A DNA stretch of 11,254 nt from Baffinella frigidus (lineage: Eukaryota; Cryptophyceae; Cryptomonadales; Baffinellaceae). Where the stretch lies: positions 199,097 to 210,350 of the forward strand of contig MU646718.1 of NCBI GenBank assembly GCA_026770585.1, in the 5' to 3' direction. A program made the position numbers and the translations under genes. The notes beneath the pieces were generated by a model. That model was given only the letters and a program-made list of their open reading frames with translations, was not told where the DNA came from and made no database searches. Numbering within the stretch: the first letter of the stretch is position 1; every line of letters starts with the position of its first letter. Positions 9,836-11,165 of this stretch are shown here, piece by piece.

Positions 9836-10482
9836 CAGAGACGCCCCCTCTGCCACCTCCTCTCTGCTCTCCAGGCTAGTTAGGGTAACGGTTAATAGGG
9901 CACGGTTCATAGGCCAACAGGGCCCCTAAACTCAGGATAGGTGAGCCTGTCCGCTCAGGCCTGCCCCCTCCCCCACCACCTCCTCTGGTCCCTCCAGGTT
10001 AATCGGGTAAGGCATACGGCGTGAAAGTTTGTGGTCAAAAGGGCTCAAACGTTTCAAACGGCTCCAATGGCAGGCGCGGGCGGCAGGCGCGTCCGACGCC
10101 CAGGCTGAGCTGCTCTTCGCCCACGGTGCCTCCTGAACCCGAAACCCGAAACCCGAAACCCGCAACCCTATACCCTAAACCCTAAACCCTCAACCCTAAA
10201 CCCTAAACCCTAAACCCAAAACTTTATACCCTAAACCCCAAACCCTAAATTCTAGACCTTACACCCTAAACCCTAAACCCTCCTCTTCACGCCACCAACT
10301 CGCCCTGCCAAACCCGAAACCCGAAACCCGAAACCCTAAACCCTAAACCCGAAACCCTAAACCCTCAACCTTAAACCCCCAAACCCCAAACCCCACCCCC
10401 AAAACCCCCCAAACCCTTGACCCCAAACCCTAAACTAGGCGAGACGCTGCTCCCACTTCTCTCACTCCTGGGCCTATTCAAG
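3232..10482 (+). CDS. Multiple inositol polyphosphate phosphatase-like histidine acid phosphatase, nine exons, 3' incomplete
   Basis: Family knowledge: MINPP enzymes are histidine acid phosphatases that remove phosphates from inositol hexakisphosphate and lower phosphates, normally in the ER lumen or outside the cell. Seen here: nine exons that join in phase to 1098 nt (366 codons) without a stop. In order they give a signal peptide (MRRFRAISALVAVIF), HLGSKSGYTPP, the catalytic RHGSRNP motif across intron 1, LVPAGVGELAGIG and FPALFDRYRPSR, RSATAFGLGLFAG, LRFFDHCPAY, FEYADDLKHW, KKSYGMAINARMACPLL, and FAHGETLLPLLSLLGLFK with the proton-donor region. Human MINPP1 has the same block order, with LRFFDHC, LEYLNDLKQYW, GYGYTIN and FGHAETLLPLLSLMGYF. 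Family members run to about 480-520 residues, so about 100 C-terminal residues are absent from the window. Oddities are the many exon shards in the introns, weak donors and HGE instead of HAE. The identification is firm. Whether this copy is functional is open. Confidence 0.85.
3683..3817. mobile_element. Fold-back element in intron 1
   Basis: ACCAGCCCTCAGA at 3683 is mirrored by TCTGAGGGCTGGT ending at 3817; the arms extend about 27 bp to GAGCAAATCG/CGATCTGCTC. A nested hairpin lies at 3731-3772 around GCCGGAATCCGGC. The element ends 13 bp before exon 2 and so supplies part of the 3' end of intron 1. A truncated relative lies at 10990-11031. Its ACCAGCCCTC terminus resembles that of the element at 1785-1960. 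Confidence 0.7.
3831..3966 (+). CDS. Phosphatase exon 2: SRNP and following helix
   Basis: It begins after CCTCTTGCAG with the base that completes the RHG glycine, then reads SRNPGKKDIAAFDLLEAKFR and ends PSFRNPYTVRE at 3966. Together with exon 1 this gives RHGSRNP, the RHGxRxP phosphohistidine motif of histidine acid phosphatases. The donor GTGCCC is weak. The alternative donor GTGAGG at 3962 is stronger, but it would break the NPYTVRE block, and the GAG|GTGCCC junction is repeated intact at 4090-4098. A short CTTCCTTCCGC duplication occurs inside the exon. Confidence 0.8.
4060..4092 (+). pseudogene. Shard of exon 2, 3' end with donor
   Basis: Eleven codons reading PSFRNPYNIRE followed by GTGCCC. 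They match the last eleven codons of exon 2 except Thr to Asn and Val to Ile. The copied segment continues into the intron, where CCACGCG and GTCCCTG follow in both copies. It sits 94 bp downstream of the real donor, in intron 2. Confidence 0.75.
4131..4425 (+). repeat. Intron 2 direct repeat, GTGTGGGCCATCACATCCAC unit
   Basis: A 36-bp unit beginning GTGTGGGCCATCACATCCAC at about 4131-4166 recurs at 4391-4425, each time after GTCCCTG. It shows that intron 2 grew by tandem or segmental duplication, because the same GTCCCTG context also follows exon 2 at about 3990 and its shard at about 4124. Confidence 0.7.
4438..4449 (+). pseudogene. Shard of exon 3, 5' start (copy a)
   Basis: After ATCCAG the sequence reads GTGCACGAGATG (VHEM), corresponding to the IHEL start of exon 3 with the acceptor AG kept. 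It then hits TGA at once and runs into the fold-back element at 4454. It is short, so it is credible mainly because three other copies share the same AG|[AG]TnCACGAG form. Confidence 0.55.
4454..4585. mobile_element. Fold-back MITE, family with GTGTAGTA core, copy 1
   Basis: The AGGTTTTAATTTAAAA arm is mirrored by TTTAAATTAAAACC near 4565-4577. Inner arms carry AATGAAAATTACTACAC and TAGTAAATTTCATTG. It is clearly related to the element at 7916-8036, including the internal CGAATGCTTyAATATTACTA, and both are followed by TATGAGAT. There is no coding capacity. Confidence 0.7.
4717..4852. mobile_element. Fold-back MITE, GCGAGTATTTGACTCAAATA arms
   Basis: The outer arms at 4717-4740 and 4829-4852 are inverted copies of GAGTATTTGACTCAAATACG. 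The inner arms CGAAAATTACTACAC and GTGTAGTAATTTTCG (about 4749-4763 and 4787-4801) belong to the same core as the neighbouring elements. It is 136 bp long and sits in intron 2 immediately before shard b of exon 3. Confidence 0.7.
4862..4882 (+). pseudogene. Shard of exon 3, 5' start (copy b)
   Basis: After GATGAG the codons ATT CAC GAG CTG GTC CCC GCT read IHELVPA, identical at protein level to the start of exon 3 and different only at third positions. Similarity stops at ACGGATG. It lies between two fold-back elements. Confidence 0.7.
4920..5057. mobile_element. Fold-back MITE, TCCGGGGAAACC ends, TA flanks
   Basis: TATCCGGGGAAACCT at 4920 is mirrored by AGGTTTCCCCGGATA ending at 5057. The arms continue through TTTCATTTGATnnCAATGAAAATTACT to a small AT-rich loop. 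TA at both ends fits a TA target duplication. It is 138 bp long and non-coding. Confidence 0.75.
5080..5240 (-). mobile_element. MITE-like element, CACACAGCGGGCT family, 161-bp copy, reversed
   Basis: The ends CCACACAGCCTCCTTTGAAG (5080) and CTTCGTAGCCCGTTGTGCGG (5240) are inverted. The interior has CCCTACGGTAGGC, TCCTACGGATAAGGTAACGG and TTCGAAT, the reverse complement of the copy at 10504-10664. An extra solo end (CCTTCGTAGCCCGTTG) abuts it at 5064-5079, suggesting a nested or tandem insertion. Confidence 0.7.
5269..5295 (+). pseudogene. Shard of exon 3, 5' start (copy c)
   Basis: After ATTCAG the codons GTG CAC GAG GTG ATC CCG GCG GGT GCG read VHEVIPAGA, against IHELVPAGV at the start of exon 3. 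The acceptor AG is kept. Similarity ends soon after, and a block TTGAGTGATACAnCAGTCTATGC follows that is also present at about 4660. Confidence 0.7.
5340..5489. mobile_element. Fold-back MITE, ATCCGGGGACATGTTTAAT ends
   Basis: The left arm (5340 onward, ending in GAAAAGAAAATGGA) is matched by the reverse complement of the right arm ending ATGTTCCCGGAT at 5489, over about 35 bp. Its right half is repeated in inverted orientation at 5622-5707, so exon 3 is bracketed by inverted copies. Confidence 0.75.
5518..5618 (+). CDS. Phosphatase exon 3: IHELVPAG to RYRPS
   Basis: Acceptor GCCGCAG, then phase-0 codons IHELVPAGVGELAGIGARLR and GRFPALFDRYRPS, ending with two bases of an Arg/Ser codon before GTCTCA. 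In the MINPP family this block follows the catalytic motif and contains the G-x-L...G...L-R...FP-LF pattern. The donor GT is two bases from the start of an inverted element copy. It is the only complete copy of this exon; three 5' shards precede it and two 3' shards follow it. Its local GC content is much higher than its surroundings, as expected for an exon within AT-rich elements. Confidence 0.82.
5622..5707. mobile_element. Half copy of the ATCCGGGGACATG element, inverted
   Basis: Starting TCATCCGGGAACATGTTTAA, this stretch matches the reverse complement of 5400-5489, including GAAAATGG, CTATCAAAC, TGGCC and AAATTTACTT. It is a one-sided copy that begins within three bases of the exon 3 donor. 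Confidence 0.7.
5733..5764 (+). pseudogene. Shard of exon 3, 3' end with donor (copy 2)
   Basis: PALFDRYRPS plus two bases, then GTCGTG. It is identical in protein to the end of exon 3. The three codon differences (TTC/TTT, GAC/GAT, CGC/CGT) are all synonymous. It lies in intron 3. Confidence 0.8.
5855..5886 (+). pseudogene. Shard of exon 3, 3' end with donor (copy 3)
   Basis: AALFDRYYPS plus two bases, then GTCCTA. The changes from exon 3 are Pro to Ala and Arg to Tyr; the rest is identical at base level. From 5890 to 6180 the intron holds nothing I can identify. Confidence 0.75.
6183..6200 (+). pseudogene. Shard of exon 4, 5' start
   Basis: After TGCACGGCAG the sequence ACACAAGTTCCGGGCGA matches the first 17 bases of exon 4 (GCACAAGTTCCGGGCGA) with one difference. 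The upstream CACGGCAG context is also shared with the real acceptor at 6305-6312. It then diverges. Confidence 0.7.
6251..6302 (+). repeat. AAAC/AAAT then ATTT microsatellite before the exon 4 acceptor
   Basis: An (ACAA)n tract passes into (TTTATA)n and ends ten bases before the acceptor AG at 6311-6312. The T-rich second part takes the place of a polypyrimidine tract. Confidence 0.8.
6313..6386 (+). CDS. Phosphatase exon 4: HKFRATC to GLGLFA
   Basis: One base completes the Arg of RYRPSR, then HKFRATCKERAARSATAFGL and GLFA, ending with one base of a Gly codon before GTTTGG. Plant MINPPs have RATQVPRASASAVAFGMGLF at this place, so both spacing and sequence fit. Phase in is 2 and phase out is 1, matching exons 3 and 5. 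Confidence 0.82.
6387..6430 (+). repeat. Short telomere-like tract at the exon 4 donor
   Basis: GTTTGGGGTTTGGGG followed by TTTAGGG and TTTCGGG units. The donor GT of intron 4 is itself the start of a G-rich telomere-like tract. Confidence 0.7.
6450..6489 (+). pseudogene. Shard of exon 4, 3' end with donor
   Basis: ARSATAFSLGLFA plus G, then GTCGGT. Five codons differ from exon 4. Four are synonymous (GCT/GCC, ACT/ACA, TTC/TTT, CTC/CTT) and one is Gly to Ser. The frame stays open for another 140 bases, but what follows does not resemble the family. Confidence 0.8.
6620..6684 (-). repeat. CCCTAAA telomere-like tract in intron 4
   Basis: About nine units of CCCTAAA or CCCTCAA, the complementary strand sense to the tracts at 776-1600. 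It is an interstitial tract inside the gene. Confidence 0.85.
6724..6964 (+). repeat. Repeated TACTAAC-ACCTGTCAACTTT-acceptor module
   Basis: GTGGTACTAACCTGTCAAC occurs at 6721-6739 and 6761-6779. GTGGTACTAAACCGTCAAC is at 6932-6950 and a partial copy CTTACCTGTCAACTTT is at about 6897-6912. Two of them run on to TTTCGGCATCGCAG, the exon 5 acceptor and its copy. TACTAAC is the strict branch-point sequence known from yeasts and lies 22 bases before the acceptor AG, so the module may be a portable 3' splice signal. A short TTTAGGG tract lies at 6826-6851. Confidence 0.65.
6794..6815 (+). pseudogene. Shard of exon 5, 5' start
   Basis: After CATCGCAG the sequence GCGCGGGCCCGGCAGCCACA is identical to the first 20 bases of exon 5 (GAGPAAT in frame), then diverges at GGTGGG. 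The 34 bases before it also match the real acceptor region. Confidence 0.85.
6965..7123 (+). CDS. Phosphatase exon 5: GLFAG-linked LRFFDHC block
   Basis: It starts after TCGCAG with two bases completing a Gly, then AGPAATGGFEAVHVTSPSRD, VPDSLLRFFDHCPAYVEMEQ and SELGRRERELYA, ending one base into a Gly codon before the perfect donor GTAAGT. LRFFDHC is shared with animal MINPP1, and plant homologues have an AVTSENRASDTKLRFFECC-like segment. This is the only donor in the gene that matches the full consensus. Confidence 0.88.
7166..7281 (+). mobile_element. MITE-like element, CACACAGCGGGCT family, left end missing
   Basis: It contains TTTCCGGTACCTTATCCGTA, GCCCCTACGGATT, TACCGTAGGGTCGTA and the right terminus TCGAAATCCCTTCGAAGACC then GCTGTGTGG. 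The left terminal CACACAGCGGG is not found. It sits between exon 5 and its first shard. Confidence 0.7.
7351..7437 (+). pseudogene. Large shard of exon 5, 3' half with donor (copy 2)
   Basis: Eighty-seven bases matching 7037-7123 with only three differences (GAT/GAC, CGA/CGC, CGC/CGT), all synonymous. It encodes LLRFFDHCPAYVEMEQ to RERELYA and is followed by GTACCC. No acceptor of the right phase lies upstream. The nearest, TTAG at 7330-7334, would give phase 0 (GFHPYPLLRFFDHC), which does not fit exon 4. It is either a dead tandem copy or an alternative exon with a changed link. Confidence 0.85.
7563..7605 (+). pseudogene. Shard of exon 5, 3' end with donor (copy 3)
   Basis: EQSAEGRQERQLYA plus G, then GTACCC. 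The reading frame is intact but several residues changed relative to EQSELGRRERELYA. The following CCCCCTTCTC also follows copy 2, so intron sequence was duplicated with the exon end. Confidence 0.75.
7676..7724 (+). pseudogene. Shard of exon 5, 3' end with donor (copy 4)
   Basis: EMEQSELGRRERDLYA plus G, then GTGCTC. Relative to exon 5 it has two synonymous codon changes (CGC/AGA, CTC/CTT) and one Glu to Asp. From 7725 to 7915 the intron contains CCTTCTCCC motifs but nothing identifiable. Confidence 0.8.
7916..8036. mobile_element. Fold-back MITE, family with GTGTAGTA core, copy 2
   Basis: GGGAAACGGTTTTGATTTAA is mirrored by TTGAATTAAAACCGTTTTCC. TA flanks it on both sides (7914-7915 and 8037-8038), a clear TA target duplication. 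The inner arms contain AATGAAAACTACTACAC and GTGTAGTAAATTTCATT. It is 121 bp long and related to 4454-4585. Confidence 0.78.
8073..8092 (+). pseudogene. Shard of exon 6, 5' start
   Basis: After GTTCGCAG the sequence GCGGGGGCGAGCTGGCGGCC aligns with the exon 6 start GCGGGGCGGAGCTAGCGGCA (GGELAA against GAELAA). The acceptor AG and phase are kept. It passes straight into a dispersed repeat at 8091. Confidence 0.7.
8091..8165 (+). repeat. Dispersed repeat J, left copy (inverted to 11083-11165)
   Basis: GGGGGCTTCACGGACACAGT and the following TACTAGAATCTTGTCCATT match the reverse complement of 11083-11165 at roughly 80 percent by eye. Nearby at 8168-8192 is a near-perfect palindrome of TTTCCCCCGGAT. 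Confidence 0.7.
8253..8440 (+). repeat. 34-bp minisatellite before exon 6
   Basis: Units beginning TAATGTTGACGA and containing CGTGGTAATGTGGCCGTATC start at 8307, 8341, 8375 and 8409, exactly 34 bp apart, with partial units on either side. The array runs up to six bases before the exon 6 acceptor ACGACAG. Confidence 0.85.
8447..8669 (+). CDS. Phosphatase exon 6: GAELAAAAE to YADDLKHW
   Basis: It starts after ACGACAG with two bases completing a Gly, then GAELAAAAERVGRALFGSGP, an acidic stretch, YHFCAFERAHSGG, and SLEDALAFEYADDLKHW split at TG|G before GTACCG. Human MINPP1 has FFTCSFDLA and DDAKVLEYLNDLKQYW in the same order. It is the longest exon after exon 1. The two extra residues AF before EYADDL are absent from the shard at 8822-8865. 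The coding sequence before the donor is repeated inverted 36 bp downstream. Confidence 0.85.
8633..8738. repeat. Inverted repeat over the exon 6 3' end and donor
   Basis: The exon segment at 8633-8665 (CGCTTGCCTTCGAGTACGCT then GACGACCTCAAG) is repeated as its reverse complement at 8706-8738 with one or two mismatches. The inner loop adds CACTGGTAC (8665-8673) against GTACCAGTG (8687-8695). The donor GT at 8670 falls within this inner stem. Confidence 0.8.
8822..8865 (+). pseudogene. Shard of exon 6, 3' end with donor
   Basis: SLEDALEYADDLKH plus TG, then GTGGGG. Against exon 6 it lacks two codons (GCC TTC) in frame, and all other changed codons are synonymous (TCG/TCC, CTC/CTA, CTT/CTC, GAC/GAT, CTC/CTG). 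The spacing ALEYADDL is closer to the animal family (VLEYLNDL) than that of the main exon. Confidence 0.82.
8871..9122 (+). repeat. GGGATAGTTAGT / GGGTTTCTGGTTAGT minisatellite
   Basis: About 250 bp of 12-base units (GTTAGTGGGATA) with variants GGTTACTG and GGTTTCTG, in intron 6 just after the exon 6 shard. Long open frames on both strands here are translations of the repeat only. Confidence 0.85.
9224..9248 (+). pseudogene. Shard of exon 7, 5' start
   Basis: After AACCACCAG it reads G then CACACGAAAGCGTACGGGAT (HTKAYGM), against HKKSYGM at the start of exon 7. It fuses directly to a TTTCGGG/TTCCGGG array one codon later. Confidence 0.75.
9249..9382 (+). repeat. TTTCGGG/TTCCGGG telomere-like array
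   Basis: About nineteen seven-base units alternating TTTCGGG and TTCCGGG, in intron 6 between the exon 7 shard and exon 7. They resemble the TTTAGGG telomere unit with a systematic A to C change. Confidence 0.85.
9404..9482 (+). CDS. Phosphatase exon 7: HKKSYGMAIN to LLSALQ
   Basis: Acceptor GCACCAG; one base completes Trp of LKHW, then HKKSYGMAINARMACPLLRH and LLSALQ, ending in phase 0 before GTTGAT. It corresponds to [20 protein letters not shown] in human MINPP1, with the YG..IN and Cys positions kept. It is followed by four further copies of its 3' end. Confidence 0.85.
9498..9615 (+). repeat. GAGAGACA microsatellite
   Basis: Purine array of AGAGAGACAGAG-type units between exon 7 and its first 3' shard. 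It is translated on the minus strand as long Ser-Leu runs, which are not genes. Confidence 0.9.
9624..9659 (+). pseudogene. Shard of exon 7, 3' end with donor (copy 2)
   Basis: RPLLRHLLSALQ then GTACAA. Compared with CPLLRHLLSALQ of exon 7, three codon changes are synonymous (CGC/CGT, TCC/TCT, GCC/GCT) and one is Cys to Arg. Confidence 0.8.
9741..9776 (+). pseudogene. Shard of exon 7, 3' end with donor (copy 3)
   Basis: CPLLRHLLSALQ then GTTGAT, identical in protein to exon 7. The four codon differences (CCC/CCT, CTC/CTG, TCC/TCT, GCC/GCT) are all synonymous. The following intron bases GTTGATAGTGTCnCATAGAG repeat those after the real exon 7, including the start of the GA array. Confidence 0.85.
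9791..9842 (+). repeat. GAGA microsatellite, second array
   Basis: A pure AG-dinucleotide tract ending in ACAGAGACAGAG, a copy of the array after exon 7. It separates 3' shards 3 and 4. Confidence 0.9.
9842..9874 (+). pseudogene. Shard of exon 7, 3' end (copy 4, GC donor)
   Basis: RPLCHLLSALQ then GCTAGT. One codon has been lost in frame relative to exon 7, and the GT has become GC. This is the only 3' shard in which the donor dinucleotide is not GT. Confidence 0.75.
9962..9997 (+). pseudogene. Shard of exon 7, 3' end with donor (copy 5)
   Basis: CPLPHHLLWSLQ then GTTAAT. It has the same length as exon 7's twelve-residue end, with several substitutions. It is the most diverged copy and nearest to exon 8. 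Confidence 0.7.
10074..10125 (+). CDS. Phosphatase exon 8: ARAAGASDAQAELLFAHG
   Basis: Acceptor ATGGCAG, phase 0, reading ARAAGASDAQAELLFAH plus the first base of a Gly codon before GTGCCT. FAH corresponds to the FGH of the MINPP FGHAET motif, where the His starts the proton-donor region. Reading through would give a stop at 10132, so splicing is required. Confidence 0.82.
10132..10435 (-). repeat. CCCTAAA/CCCGAAA telomere-like array filling intron 8
   Basis: About 300 bp of CCCTAAA, CCCGAAA and CCCCAAA units fill almost the whole intron, with one non-repeat island at about 10281-10310. The array runs into the acceptor CTAAACTAG of exon 9. Confidence 0.9.
10439..10482 (+). CDS. Phosphatase exon 9: GETLLPLLSLLGLFK
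   Basis: Acceptor ACTAG; two bases complete the Gly codon, then ETLLPLLSLLGLFK, ending in phase 0 before GTCCTT. Human MINPP1 has AETLLPLLSLMGYFK. Joined to exon 8 this makes FAHGET, so the usual HAE triad reads HGE here. No further exon can be recognised in the window. Confidence 0.82.
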
Positions 10483-10503
10483 GTCCTTCTTCCCACCCCC
10501 TCG

Positions 10504-10664
10504 CCACACAGCGGGCTACAACGGGATTTTCGGTGGATAATCCACCGATTTTCCGTTATTTTATCCGTAGGAACCCCCCAATGCCCCTACGGTATAGCCT
10601 ACCGTAGGGTCGTATGTCGTATCGCTTAGGGGTTATTCGTATCGCTTAGGGGTGATTCGAAATT
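10504..10664 (+). mobile_element. MITE-like element, CACACAGCGGGCT family, right end truncated
   Basis: It starts CCACACAGCGGGCTACAACG and carries TTTTCCGTTATTTTATCCGT, GCCCCTACGG, CCTACCGTAGGGTCGTA and GATTCGAAAT, but lacks the terminal CCCTTCGAAGnCCGCTGTG. A 20-bp internal duplication (TATTCGTATCGCTTAGGGG) is present. Its truncated right end touches the second copy of exon 9. Confidence 0.75.
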
Positions 10665-10666
10665 TG

Positions 10667-10710
10667 GCGACACGCTGCTCCCGCTTCTCTCACTCCTGGG
10701 CCTCTTCAAG
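10667..10710 (+). pseudogene. Second copy of exon 9, without acceptor
   Basis: Reads DTLLPLLSLLGLFK then GTCCTC. Differences from exon 9 are two synonymous codons (CCA/CCG, CTA/CTC) and Glu to Asp at the proton-donor position. AATTTG precedes it instead of an AG, so it cannot be spliced in directly. The truncated element ends at its 5' border. Confidence 0.85.
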
Positions 10711-10774
10711 GTCCTCCTCCCGGCCCCAAAGTCAACCGATCGGCAAAAGTCATCACCCTCTCGCTTCCCACGTT

Positions 10775-10890
10775 ATTTATTACTTGGTTAGTTATTTAGT
10801 TAGTTATTTAGTCTTTTAGTTGCTTGCTTGCTTACTAACTTACTTACTTGCTTGGTTAGTTAGTCAGTCTGTCAATCAGTCTGTCAGTCA
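10775..10890 (+). repeat. TTAG/CTTA/GTCA tetranucleotide tract
   Basis: Degenerate four-base repeats (GTTAGTTATTTAG, CTTACTTACTTG, GTCAGTCTGTCA). No coding sequence is recognised from 10711 to the end of the window. Confidence 0.8.
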
Positions 10891-10989
10891 CGCCCCCTCG
10901 CTCCCCACCAACCGTCAGAATGCGCGCAAAAAATCCCAAATTGGGCCTAGATGTAGAATAAAAACCAATGACTTTAAGTCATTTGACGA

Positions 10990-11031
10990 CTCTTGAGCAA
11001 ATCGTCTTTTTGATTCCCCTGATTTGTACCA
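10990..11031 (+). repeat. Fragment of the intron 1 fold-back element family
   Basis: TTGAGCAAATCGTCTTTTTG then ATTCCCCTGATTTGTACCA matches the reverse complement of the right arm of the element at 3683-3817. The terminal ACCAGCCCTCAGA is not present, so the copy is truncated. Confidence 0.6.
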
Positions 11032-11082
11032 CAGCCGCTTAGCAGCGGCCGAGTTCTTTTTGGCCTTGAAATCAAGGCGAAA

Positions 11083-11165
11083 TTCCGGTTGGAATCCAGG
11101 GCAATGGATAAGATTCTAGTACGAATCGTTGAGATGGACTGTATCCGTGAAGCCCCCGGTGGCTG
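11083..11165 (-). repeat. Dispersed repeat J, right copy
   Basis: Reverse-complement match to 8091-8165 over CCGGGGGCTTCACGGATACA and TACTAGAATCTTATCCATTG. The two copies are inverted and 3 kb apart. The window then ends in a T run and a CT microsatellite (about 11215-11254). Confidence 0.7.

Noticed and set aside
10282-10300. Possible shard of exon 8 (CTCCTCTTCACGCCACC) inside the telomere-like array
   Set aside because: The match to CTGCTCTTCGCCCACG is short and gapped and no GT donor follows. It is too weak to list.
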